From Gelidibacter mesophilus DSM 14095 (GTDB taxonomy: Bacteria > Bacteroidota > Bacteroidia > Flavobacteriales > Flavobacteriaceae), in the NCBI RefSeq assembly GCF_000423005.1, contig NZ_AUHD01000006.1, positions 1 through 64,000 of the forward strand: a DNA stretch of 64,000 nucleotides, read 5' to 3'. Below, piece by piece: positions 15,566 through 24,009 of this stretch (positions are counted from its first letter, which is position 1; each line of letters begins with the position of its first letter). The position numbers were made by a program, and so were the translations under genes. The notes beneath the pieces are model-generated. The model was not told where the DNA came from. It did not search any database and was given only the letters and a program-made list of their open reading frames with translations.

Positions 15566-16912
15566 ATGAGTGCCATTCTTTTGGTTGAAGATGATGTGAG
15601 TTTTTCTGAAATGTTACGACGTTTTTTAGAGCGGCACAATCATGCAGTTACTTTATCTTATACGCTTGAAGATGCCAAAACAAAGGTTAAAAATGCCACT
15701 TTTGATTTAGTCTTTACAGACCTCAGACTTCCTGATGGCGATGGTATTGCTTTGTTGAATCATATCAAAGCCAAGGATGCTTCCGTTCCCGTTGTACTGA
15801 TGACGGGCTACGCTGAAGTTTCTTCTGCCGTTAAAGCAATGAAGGAGGGTGCTTTTGATTATATCTCAAAACCATTTAATCCCGAAGAAGTAATACAAGT
15901 AGTCAAAAATGCACTAAAGGAAAAACAGGAAACCAAAAAACCAAGAACACCCGAGGCTCCAGCTCCCCAGGTGAAACCTGGTTTGGCAGCAGGTTTTGTG
16001 TCGGGCATAAGCGCCGCTTCCAAAGTATTATATGATCATATCGATCTGGTAGCGCCTACAAATATGTCAGTTTTGATTTCTGGAGAAAGTGGTACAGGTA
16101 AGGAAGTTGTAGCCAAGGCCATTCATTTAAGAAGTTCAAGAAAAAACAAACCGTTTATTGCAGTTGATTGTGGCGCTATTCCAAAGGAAATTGCTTCTAG
16201 TGAGTTTTTTGGACATAAAAAGGGTTCCTTTACGGGTGCCATTAATGATAAAATTGGCCATTTTGAAGCTGCTAACGGCGGCACTCTGTTTTTGGATGAA
16301 GTAGGAAACCTCTCTTATGAAAATCAGATACAACTCTTAAGAGCACTTCAAGAAAGACGTGTAAAACCTATTGGGAGTAATGATGAAATTGAAGTGGACA
16401 TTCGATTGTTAACGGCCACCAATGAAGATTTAGTAAATGCTGTGGAGCAAGGCGATTTTAGAGAAGATCTCTACCATAGGTTGAATGAGTTTTTTATAAA
16501 AGTCCCGAATTTGCAAGAACGGAGAGATGATTTGATACTTTACGCCGATTTTTTTCTGGAGAATGCCAATCAGCAACTTCATAAAACCATCATCGGCTTT
16601 TCTCCTGAAGTGTTGAAAATATTTCAAAACTATACTTGGCCTGGGAATTTGCGAGAACTTTCCAACGTTATCAAACGTGCAACCTTATTGACCACTGGAG
16701 ATGTGATTCAAAAAGAAGTACTTCCTCCTGAATTATCGGTGGCACCGTCAAAAGAGGGTTCCGCGCATTCATTTTCTGCTAAATCCAATGAAAAGGATTT
16801 GATTGTAAAAGTCCTTCAAGAAGCCAATAATAATAAAACAAAAGCAGCTAAACTTCTTAATTTTTCAAGAAAAACACTCTACAACAAGCTTAAGGAGTAT
16901 GACTTGGAGTGA
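15566..16912 (+). CDS. Sigma-54-dependent response regulator (NtrC family)
   Basis: The 448-aa protein has a receiver (about 1-120; acceptor Asp in FTDLRLPDGDG, Lys in ISKPF), an AAA+ domain (about 140-370) and a Fis-type helix-turn-helix (NNKTKAAKLLNFSRKTLYNKL, split KTKAAKLLNF / SRKTLYNKL). The AAA+ core shows Walker A GESGTGKE, Walker B GGTLFLDEVG and the sigma-54 contact loop as GSFTGA rather than GAFTGA. It should activate sigma-54 promoters when phosphorylated, most likely by the hybrid kinase encoded convergently. The 3' ends of the two genes overlap by 23 bp. A -7-like TATTTTTG is at 15542-15549. Confidence 0.9.
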   Translation: MSAILLVEDDVSFSEMLRRFLERHNHAVTLSYTLEDAKTKVKNATFDLVFTDLRLPDGDGIALLNHIKAKDASVPVVLMTGYAEVSSAVKAMKEGAFDYISKPFNPEEVIQVVKNALKEKQETKKPRTPEAPAPQVKPGLAAGFVSGISAASKVLYDHIDLVAPTNMSVLISGESGTGKEVVAKAIHLRSSRKNKPFIAVDCGAIPKEIASSEFFGHKKGSFTGAINDKIGHFEAANGGTLFLDEVGNLSYENQIQLLRALQERRVKPIGSNDEIEVDIRLLTATNEDLVNAVEQGDFREDLYHRLNEFFIKVPNLQERRDDLILYADFFLENANQQLHKTIIGFSPEVLKIFQNYTWPGNLRELSNVIKRATLLTTGDVIQKEVLPPELSVAPSKEGSAHSFSAKSNEKDLIVKVLQEANNNKTKAAKLLNFSRKTLYNKLKEYDLE

Positions 16913-19328
16913 TATAAGCTTCCATATCTTCACAAAAAGCCTGGAGCTCAGTTTCTAATAGTTCAAAATGTTTTTGATCAACTACGGTTGAATTTTCTAT
17001 GGCTTCTAAATGGGGCACAATAGTAGTCGCTTTTAGCTGTTTGAACATGGTCAACATTCTGTGGCTCAAATCGCTAATGGTTTTAAGATCATTTTTTTGT
17101 TGCGCAGATTTTAACTCCGCCATGTGTTTTTTAGTATCCTTTAAAAATATTTCCAATAATGATTTCAGTGCCTCTTCATCATGATTCAAAAATCCTGAAA
17201 TAGATTGCGTGTCAAAATATGCAGAACGGTAGGAGTATTTATTGCTGTCTTCTTTTGGTCTTACAATACTTTCTGGAAATAATTCACTTAAAATATCAAA
17301 CCAGATATGGGCTTCAAAAGGTTTGTGAACCACTTTAGAAAAACCACTTTCTATATAATCTTTAGTATTGATATCCATTCTCCCGGTCATGGCAATAATT
17401 GGCTGTTGTTTGTAAAATGGCAATTGTTTTACGGTTTCCATAAAATGGAAGCCATTCATTTTTGGCAATTGAATATCGGTAATGATGACATCATAAGATA
17501 AATCTTCTACGGCATCGAGTGCGGCGGTGGCATCTTCAAAAGTATAGGTAATAACTTGATGCTGTTCTAAAATATCTGCGATCAGTTGGCGCAATGACGC
17601 ATCATCATCAACTACAATGGCCTTTAGCTTGAAATGGGAATTTTCAGGAACAGCTGGTTTGAGCTCTAAATCTTGGTAAGAAAGCTTTACTGGAAACGAA
17701 ATTTCAAAAGTGCTTCCTTCTCCTGGGCTGCTAGTCAATGTCAGCTGTCCATTCAAAAGATTCACTAACTTTTTTGTGATGGCCAATCCTAAACCAAAAC
17801 CGGAATGCTTGGGATTACTCGTTTGGTTAACTTGGGTAAAGGCATTGAAAATATCCTTTTGTTTTTCTTTACTGATACCAATTCCAGTATCTGTAACGGT
17901 AACGGAGACCCTATAATTGGTGTTGTTCGAATGGAGTTTTGTGGTAATGCTAATACTCCCTTCTTCAGTAAATTTATAAGCATTTCCAATCAGGTTATAG
18001 AGCACTTGCTTAATCCTGAAAGGATCGGAAACAATGGTTATGTCAAGAGCTGGGTCATTTTTGATAAGTAACTTTATTGGTTTATCAGCATATATGGTTT
18101 TAATGTTTGTACTGGTTTCTTCTAAAATGGATTGTAAATTAAAGGGGATGCGTTCTATAGCAATATGGCCGTCTTCCAATTTTGAAAACTCTAAAAGATC
18201 ATCTACCAATTGGCTCATATAGGTGGAGGCATTTTTAATATGGTCCAGGTAATTGCCTTCTTTTGTGTTTTGAACAGTTTTTTGAAGCAGTGCGCTATAG
18301 CCTGAAATGGTACTCAATGGCGATCTTAAATCATGGCTTACCATATTAATCAGTTGCTCCCTACTTTTTAATAACGAATTGGTGTAGGCATTTGATTTTT
18401 CAAGTTCATCCCGATATTGCTGACTTTTCCAAAAATCATTTAAAATGACAAAGGTGAAAATGATAATCAAGATAAAACTGACAATTGCTGCCAAAGAAAT
18501 AATTGTGGTACTCCTATCCAGCGCTTTTTGACGTTGAGCAATGATGGATTGGGAAGATGTCACCATTTCACGTTCCAAAGTCCGTAATAAGTTTCGTAAC
18601 TGTCTAGAGGTTGTCAAATCATTTTCAACCAACTCACGTTCTTTGAGCATCAACGATTGCTTTTGGGAAGCAACTTCCTTTTGAATTTTTTTAAGCATGT
18701 TCCGAGACGTGGTGACAATGGAATCAATTCGTCTTTGATCCACTTTACTTACCGTGTCCTTCGCTCTCAAATCATTAAGACTATTCACAACGCGTTCCAG
18801 AATTTCTTTAGTTTTAGGATCGGCTGTTTTAGGATTCTCTACATAATAGTCCAAGCTCATTTTTCCTAAAATAGGATCTATCGTTTTCAGTTTGTTGATG
18901 GTCTCCTCAATAGATTTTTCTGAGGAGCTATTGTCTTTAAGGAGAAGTAAATCGTCTAAATCTTGTTGTTTTTTATTGAAAATCACTTTAACACTATCCA
19001 GAAGGGCTTTTTGATAGTCATTATTGACTAAAGCTGTCAAGGTGTCAATCGTATTGATGAGACTGTCATTTTGAGAAATATAGGCATCAAATTTCTCTTT
19101 GGTATTGAACTGAAGTGCCGCTCTTGCTAAACTTTCATTCTCATAAATGTCCGTTACCAAGCCACTTATCTTGATTAATTTTTGGCGTTCTTTTAAATCA
19201 TCTGTTTGCGTAGCAGTAAAATTCCTCAATTCAGAGAGCACCAGCCAGCCGGAAATAGTAGCCAATATACCAAGGACGATATAGCCAAAAAGGACTTTAA
19301 ACGTGATTTTTCTGTTGGAAGCTCTCAT
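16890..19328 (-). CDS. Membrane hybrid histidine kinase (HisKA-HATPase-REC-Hpt)
   Basis: The 812-aa protein has a transmembrane helix near the N-terminus, a helical periplasmic region, a second helix at about 275-297, and HisKA with the acceptor in MVSHDLRSPLSTISGY. The ATPase shows NLIGNAYKFT, DTGIGI and GFGLGLAI. A receiver follows (VVDDDASLR, ITDIQLPKMNGF, VHKPF). The last about 100 residues are Hpt-like, with the candidate His in LSHRMLTMFKQLKA, a variant of the usual HxLKG. The layout is a full phosphorelay ready to pass phosphate to a separate regulator; the convergent NtrC-type protein is the obvious candidate. Gene tails overlap by 23 bp, so antisense effects are possible. Confidence 0.9.
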   Translation of the reverse strand: MRASNRKITFKVLFGYIVLGILATISGWLVLSELRNFTATQTDDLKERQKLIKISGLVTDIYENESLARAALQFNTKEKFDAYISQNDSLINTIDTLTALVNNDYQKALLDSVKVIFNKKQQDLDDLLLLKDNSSSEKSIEETINKLKTIDPILGKMSLDYYVENPKTADPKTKEILERVVNSLNDLRAKDTVSKVDQRRIDSIVTTSRNMLKKIQKEVASQKQSLMLKERELVENDLTTSRQLRNLLRTLEREMVTSSQSIIAQRQKALDRSTTIISLAAIVSFILIIIFTFVILNDFWKSQQYRDELEKSNAYTNSLLKSREQLINMVSHDLRSPLSTISGYSALLQKTVQNTKEGNYLDHIKNASTYMSQLVDDLLEFSKLEDGHIAIERIPFNLQSILEETSTNIKTIYADKPIKLLIKNDPALDITIVSDPFRIKQVLYNLIGNAYKFTEEGSISITTKLHSNNTNYRVSVTVTDTGIGISKEKQKDIFNAFTQVNQTSNPKHSGFGLGLAITKKLVNLLNGQLTLTSSPGEGSTFEISFPVKLSYQDLELKPAVPENSHFKLKAIVVDDDASLRQLIADILEQHQVITYTFEDATAALDAVEDLSYDVIITDIQLPKMNGFHFMETVKQLPFYKQQPIIAMTGRMDINTKDYIESGFSKVVHKPFEAHIWFDILSELFPESIVRPKEDSNKYSYRSAYFDTQSISGFLNHDEEALKSLLEIFLKDTKKHMAELKSAQQKNDLKTISDLSHRMLTMFKQLKATTIVPHLEAIENSTVVDQKHFELLETELQAFCEDMEAYITPSHTP

Positions 19329-19510
19329 AAAAATAGTTGTAATGGCAAAGCAAGATAAAAAATACGAAGGATTGTTGCGTTATTGAATCTTTTTTTGAAC
19401 TCTAATTCTTATTAATTTGTAATTAATAATTGAATTGGCAATAAATGCACATAAGTTTAGTTTAATTATCTTTGGATTTTAATCTTCTATTTTCAAATGA
19501 TTTTTGTTGT

Positions 19511-20032
19511 ATGAAACAACTCTTTTTAATTTTTACCATAATTTTTATTGGATGTAAATCAGAACCTGAGGCTGCAGATCCAACATCTGATAATCAGGAA
19601 GACTCCTTTGCTATTTCTGTTGAAGACATTGCGAAAATAGATTATATAGATTATGCGCTGAGTCCAGATAGTGCAGAGGCCATTTTAGATTGGCAAAGAT
19701 TTCAGGAATTGCAATCCAATATGGAGCTCTTAAAGAATGGCAATCTTTCATTTTTTAGAGTTGAAAAAAAGATCATGGAGCAATTTATTTCAGAATTAAA
19801 AATGCAACAGCCACCAATCCTGCTGTCAGCTGCAATTCGATCGAGAATGACGGTTTTAGAAACCGATCTCTTGAGATTACAAGACCTATCGAATCTCGAT
19901 AATATTACCAAAGAAATTCTTCTCAATGCCATAAAGGAACTGTTGATAGCAGATGCGAACCTTAAACTTCAAATAAATAAAAAGTTTGAAAAAGAAGCAC
20001 AACAAATCCAACTTCCCGTAAGAACAGAGTAA
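19511..20032 (+). CDS. Lipoprotein of unknown function
   Basis: The chosen ATG (19511) gives 173 aa with a compact lipoprotein signal peptide MKQLFLIFTIIFIGCKSEP; the frame is open 13 codons further upstream, but that would bury the signal. The mature part is acidic at first (EAADPTSDNQEDSF) and then helical, with little Gly or Pro. I recognise no family. It is divergent from the hybrid kinase gene, and TATCTTTG at 19467-19474 fits a -7 element. Gene call good, function unknown. Confidence 0.72.
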   Translation: MKQLFLIFTIIFIGCKSEPEAADPTSDNQEDSFAISVEDIAKIDYIDYALSPDSAEAILDWQRFQELQSNMELLKNGNLSFFRVEKKIMEQFISELKMQQPPILLSAAIRSRMTVLETDLLRLQDLSNLDNITKEILLNAIKELLIADANLKLQINKKFEKEAQQIQLPVRTE

Positions 20033-20224
20033 TAGTTTAAGTAATAGGAATTAGGGTGGAGTGTAAATCATCCACGTCTAATTTAATTTGTACAACCATC
20101 AAATTTCGAGCTTCTCTTTAAAGAATTCATTCTTTTCTCCTAATCTTTTGTTAATATGTAACAAATTCACCATTAGAACTACCTATTAATAACTAATTTT
20201 ATTTAAATAAAACTTTTAAACACT

Positions 20225-22291
20225 ATGAAAACCAATCTTAAGTATGCATTGGCAACCACAGGTTTAGTATTTGTAACCATGGTTGGTTGTAAAGAGGAAC
20301 CAAAAAAGGACACTGCAATGACGGAAGAAAAAATTCCTGGAATTGTCCTTGAAAACATGGACACTGCTGTGAGTCCCAAGGATGATTTTTACAACTATGT
20401 TAATGGTAACTGGGTAAAGAACAACACTATTCCTGATGATGAAACCCGTTGGGGAGGCTTTGGAGTTTTGAGAAAAAACACCCGCCAAGACGTTTTGAAC
20501 ATTGTAAAAACGTCTAAAGAATTAGGTACTTATGCCGATGGTTCTGATCAAAAGAAAGCGTTGTTGCTTTTTGAAAGTGAATTGGATACTGTCGCAAGAA
20601 ATACTGCGGGAATTGAACCACTCAAGCCGTTGTTAAGTGCCATTGATGGCATTAAAAACCTTAATGATATGCAAACTGTATATGCCACAGTTGATGGTGT
20701 AGGCGCGCCTTTTGCTGGCATTGGTGCTTCGCCAAACCTCAATGATAGTAGCATGAACATGACCTGGATCTATCCTGGAAGTCTTGGATTGCAAAGAGAT
20801 TATTATTTAGACCAAGATTCAAAATCGAAGGAAATCAGACAACAATACGTTGATCATATTGCGAGAATGCTTCAGTTTATTAATTATGATGAGGCCAAAG
20901 CCCAAACTGCTGCAAAAAAGATTTTAGCAATGGAAACTAAGTTGGCAGAACCAAGATTGGATAAAGTGGCTATGAGAGATGCTCGTAACTATAACAATCC
21001 AATGCCTTTTGCAGACGTACAAAAAATGACACCTGCCATTGATTGGCAAAAAATGGTAGACGATTTAGGCATTGATAAAAAAATTGAGACCATCAATGTG
21101 ATGCAGCCTAAATATATGGCGTCGTTACAAAATTTCTTAAAGCAAACGCCTATTGAGGATGTCAAAACCTTGATGGTTTGGAACACATTGAACGGTTCAG
21201 CAAATTATTTAACTACTGCAATCGAAAAAGCAAATTGGGATTTTTATGCAAAAACGCTTAATGGTGCTCAAAAACAACGTCCAGCTGAAGAACGTGCCTT
21301 AGGTACGGTAGACGGTGCTGTTGGCGAAGCCATTGGGAAATTATATGTGGAAGCAAAATTTCCACCAGAAGCTAAGGCTAAGGCTGAAGAAATGATTGCT
21401 GATGTTATTGAGGCCTTCCAGAACAGAATCAACAAATTGGATTGGATGACGGAAGACACCAAGAAAAAGGCCATCGAAAAATTGGATAAATTTACGGTAA
21501 AGATTGCCTATCCTGATGAGTGGGAAGATTATTCAAACCTTGAGATAAAAGAAGGCAATACCTATGCTGAAAACATGATGGCAGTTGGTACTTGGGCAAG
21601 AGAGAAAAATTTCTCTGAAATCAATGAGCCAGTAGACAAAACGAAATGGGGAATGGCGCCACAAACGGTAAACGCTTATTTTAACCCTCGTAACAATGAG
21701 ATTGTGTTTCCTGCAGCTATTTTGCAACCACCTTTTTACAATTACACTGCTGACGCTGCCGTAAATTATGGTGGAATTGGCGCTGTGATTGGTCATGAGA
21801 TCTCTCATGCTTTTGATGATTCTGGTGCACGTTTTGATGGGGATGGCAACTTGAAAAACTGGTGGACAGAAAAAGATTTGGAAGAATTTACAAAGCGTGG
21901 CGATGCTTTGGCTGAACAATATAGCGGAATTGAAGTGATGGACAGTGTTTATATCAACGGTAAATTTACTTTGGGTGAAAACATTGGAGATCTTGGTGGT
22001 GTGCTTGGTGCTTATGATGGCTTGCAATTACATTTTGAAAAACATGGCCGTCCTGAGAACATTGACGGATTTACGCCAGAACAACGTTTCTTTATGAGCT
22101 GGGCAACCGTTTGGAGAACCTTAACCAGAGATGATGCTTTGAGAACCCAAATTAAAACGGATCCACATTCTCCTGGAATTTATAGAGCAACCCAACCTTT
22201 GAAAAACGTTGATGCTTTCTATGATGCTTTTGATATTAAAGAAGGAGATCCAATGTATTTGGCTCCTGAAGACCGTGTTAGAATTTGGTAA
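20225..22291 (+). CDS. M13-family zinc metallopeptidase (neprilysin/PepO-like) lipoprotein
   Basis: The 688-aa protein begins with a signal peptide and lipobox (VTMVGCKEE). It spans the M13 N-terminal domain (about 45-420) and the catalytic domain. The zinc site HEISH lies near residue 523 with the third-ligand region ENIGDLGG near 584. NAYFNPRNNEIVFPAAILQPPF (split NAYFNPRNNE / IVFPAAILQPPF) and the closing PEDRVRIW are M13 hallmarks. Length is normal for the family. It should degrade oligopeptides at the outer membrane or cell surface. It is a single gene ended by a strong hairpin at 22321-22346. Confidence 0.93.
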   Translation: MKTNLKYALATTGLVFVTMVGCKEEPKKDTAMTEEKIPGIVLENMDTAVSPKDDFYNYVNGNWVKNNTIPDDETRWGGFGVLRKNTRQDVLNIVKTSKELGTYADGSDQKKALLLFESELDTVARNTAGIEPLKPLLSAIDGIKNLNDMQTVYATVDGVGAPFAGIGASPNLNDSSMNMTWIYPGSLGLQRDYYLDQDSKSKEIRQQYVDHIARMLQFINYDEAKAQTAAKKILAMETKLAEPRLDKVAMRDARNYNNPMPFADVQKMTPAIDWQKMVDDLGIDKKIETINVMQPKYMASLQNFLKQTPIEDVKTLMVWNTLNGSANYLTTAIEKANWDFYAKTLNGAQKQRPAEERALGTVDGAVGEAIGKLYVEAKFPPEAKAKAEEMIADVIEAFQNRINKLDWMTEDTKKKAIEKLDKFTVKIAYPDEWEDYSNLEIKEGNTYAENMMAVGTWAREKNFSEINEPVDKTKWGMAPQTVNAYFNPRNNEIVFPAAILQPPFYNYTADAAVNYGGIGAVIGHEISHAFDDSGARFDGDGNLKNWWTEKDLEEFTKRGDALAEQYSGIEVMDSVYINGKFTLGENIGDLGGVLGAYDGLQLHFEKHGRPENIDGFTPEQRFFMSWATVWRTLTRDDALRTQIKTDPHSPGIYRATQPLKNVDAFYDAFDIKEGDPMYLAPEDRVRIW

Positions 22292-22320
22292 AATTCTGAA
22301 TAGGTATTTAAATAAAGAAA

Positions 22321-22346
22321 AGCAGCCCTGTGAAAACAGGGCTGCT
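22321..22346. terminator. Bidirectional terminator between M13 peptidase and TPR gene
   Basis: AGCAGCCCTG and CAGGGCTGCT form a perfect 10-bp stem with loop TGAAAA. Both flanks are A/T-rich (ATATTATTTT to the right, TTTTC on the minus strand), so it can serve both convergent genes. Confidence 0.85.
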
Positions 22347-22406
22347 ATATTATTTTAGATGTGCAACAGCTTTTCAATTTGTTCTACCGATGCGATATTG
22401 AAGTCT

Positions 22407-23096
22407 TTAATTTTCTCCTTTTTTACGACTCAACAAGGCTTCCTTACTAATCTTGGCCAAGTTGAAATTAGGGTCGATGGCAAGTGCACGATTTAAAGTT
22501 GCCAAGGCAACTTCTTGATTGGCGTCTTTTTCTTCGCTATAGATAAGAATGGCTTTAAGGTATAAGAACCCTGCCCTTAAAGAGGTTTGGTAAGGTTGTT
22601 GGGTTTCATAATAGGTGCGTCTCATTTCGTCGGTCACATTGGCCAAACCGTATTCTACCTTTTCTTTTGCTCCTGCAATATCACCTGTTTGTAACTTTAA
22701 ATCAGCTACTTCATAAGCCAAGGTTGGGGTCGCTTTTTTATTATAAAGAACCGTGTAAAATTCTAAAGCACGCGGACGTTCGCCTAAAGCGTTTAGTGCA
22801 ATCGCCTTAATTTCGGTATTTAAATCAGAATCTGTTCCACTTTTTTCAATTCCAATGGTGTTTAAAGCTTCCATGTTTCTGCCTTCAGAAACGTAAATAT
22901 AGGCCAAGGTGTCTTTTCTTGCTTGGGTAGGCGCCAGCACATCCAGATGTGTCATGGCATTGATAACACCTTGTACATCACCTTGCTTTTTCATTTGCTG
23001 ATAATATTTTTCAAAGTGTTTTTGGAGTTCTGATTTTGTTTGGGCAGTCATGCTTAAAGAACTCATTACAACAATAACTAGTATTAGTTTTTTCAT
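22407..23096 (-). CDS. Exported tetratricopeptide-repeat protein
   Basis: The 229-aa protein begins with a signal peptide (MKKLILVIVVMSSLSMTAQ). Helical TPR-like pairs follow (DLNTEIKAIALNALGERPRALEFY, shown in part: ALGERPRALEFYTVLY; LATLNRALAIDPNFNLAKI). It presumably acts as a periplasmic scaffold; the partner is unknown. The annotated end SRKKGEN follows a run of six A residues. One base fewer there would extend the protein by about 18 residues ending in VEQIEKLLHI, with a stop at 22355-22357 just before the terminator (see findings). This C-terminus may therefore be a frameshift. Confidence 0.75.
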   Translation of the reverse strand: MKKLILVIVVMSSLSMTAQTKSELQKHFEKYYQQMKKQGDVQGVINAMTHLDVLAPTQARKDTLAYIYVSEGRNMEALNTIGIEKSGTDSDLNTEIKAIALNALGERPRALEFYTVLYNKKATPTLAYEVADLKLQTGDIAGAKEKVEYGLANVTDEMRRTYYETQQPYQTSLRAGFLYLKAILIYSEEKDANQEVALATLNRALAIDPNFNLAKISKEALLSRKKGEN

Positions 23097-23199
23097 TTTA
23101 AAATTTGGTATTCGGTGCCTTTAAATCAGGGCATTATTAAATTAATTCCGCCAAATCTATAAAAATTAATAAAACAAACTCTTAAAAACCTGCTAATTG

Positions 23200-24009
23200 T
23201 TACAGATCGTGAAGAAACCTATAATTCAGCATCTGTTCTACTTTTTTATTGGAGATGACTTTTCCTTGGCTAGGCCTTGTATGATCAAAATGCGGAAGTG
23301 GAATGTCCTTCATGGTGCAAACGGCACTATAATAGACTTCTCTTGTGGGATGCTGAGGTGCAGCAGCGTTGAAATCCGTATTCCAAAAATTGTTTTTGAT
23401 GATGCGTTTTATAATGTTGATGCAATCTTCTTGATGGATTAAATTAATGGGTCCATCGGGGTCTTTAAGATTTTTCTTGCCCGAGAGAAATTTTGCGGGA
23501 TCACGATTGGCACCAATCAAGCCACTAAACCTTAGAATGGTCGTTTCGAAATTGGGATTGGTTTTGAAAACAGTTTCAGCGCCAATTAGTTGCTTAGCGG
23601 AATAAGATTCGTCATTTATAGAGTTTTCTTCAGTAATAACGGGCATTTCAACACCATCTTTATAGATTGATGTAGAACTGATAAAAAGTACCTTACTAAC
23701 GGTTGATTTCTCAATGGATTCGCAAAGTAATTCCATCTTTTTTATAAAGTTGGATTGTGGGTTTTTTCGAAGTCCTGGAGGAATATTGATGATGAGAATC
23801 TCAGAATCTTTCAAACAAGCAGTAATAGCGCCTTCAACGGCATTTTCTGAAATGGACACTACATACGGAAGAATACCCTCTTTTCTCAAAAGAGCTAACT
23901 TGTCATCAGATGTTGTAGAACCTTTTACGAGATGCCCATTTTTGACGAATTCAGCGGCAAGCGGTAATCCTAACCAGCCACAACCAATAACACTGATCTG
24001 TTTATTCAA
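23200..24009 (-). CDS. NAD(P)-binding SDR/epimerase-like protein (YeeZ type)
   Basis: The 269-aa protein starts with a dinucleotide-binding motif (ISVIGCGWLGLPLAAEF) resembling YeeZ-type extended SDR proteins. The segments LFISSTSIYKDG and ILRFSGLIGANRDPAKFL fit an epimerase-like fold. The catalytic Tyr-x3-Lys is not in the usual form: YSAKQLIGAE has Tyr followed by Lys after only two residues. Substrate unknown. Its start overlaps the end of the M28 peptidase gene by 8 nt, so the two are co-transcribed and probably translationally coupled. Confidence 0.8.
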   Translation of the reverse strand: MNKQISVIGCGWLGLPLAAEFVKNGHLVKGSTTSDDKLALLRKEGILPYVVSISENAVEGAITACLKDSEILIINIPPGLRKNPQSNFIKKMELLCESIEKSTVSKVLFISSTSIYKDGVEMPVITEENSINDESYSAKQLIGAETVFKTNPNFETTILRFSGLIGANRDPAKFLSGKKNLKDPDGPINLIHQEDCINIIKRIIKNNFWNTDFNAAAPQHPTREVYYSAVCTMKDIPLPHFDHTRPSQGKVISNKKVEQMLNYRFLHDL

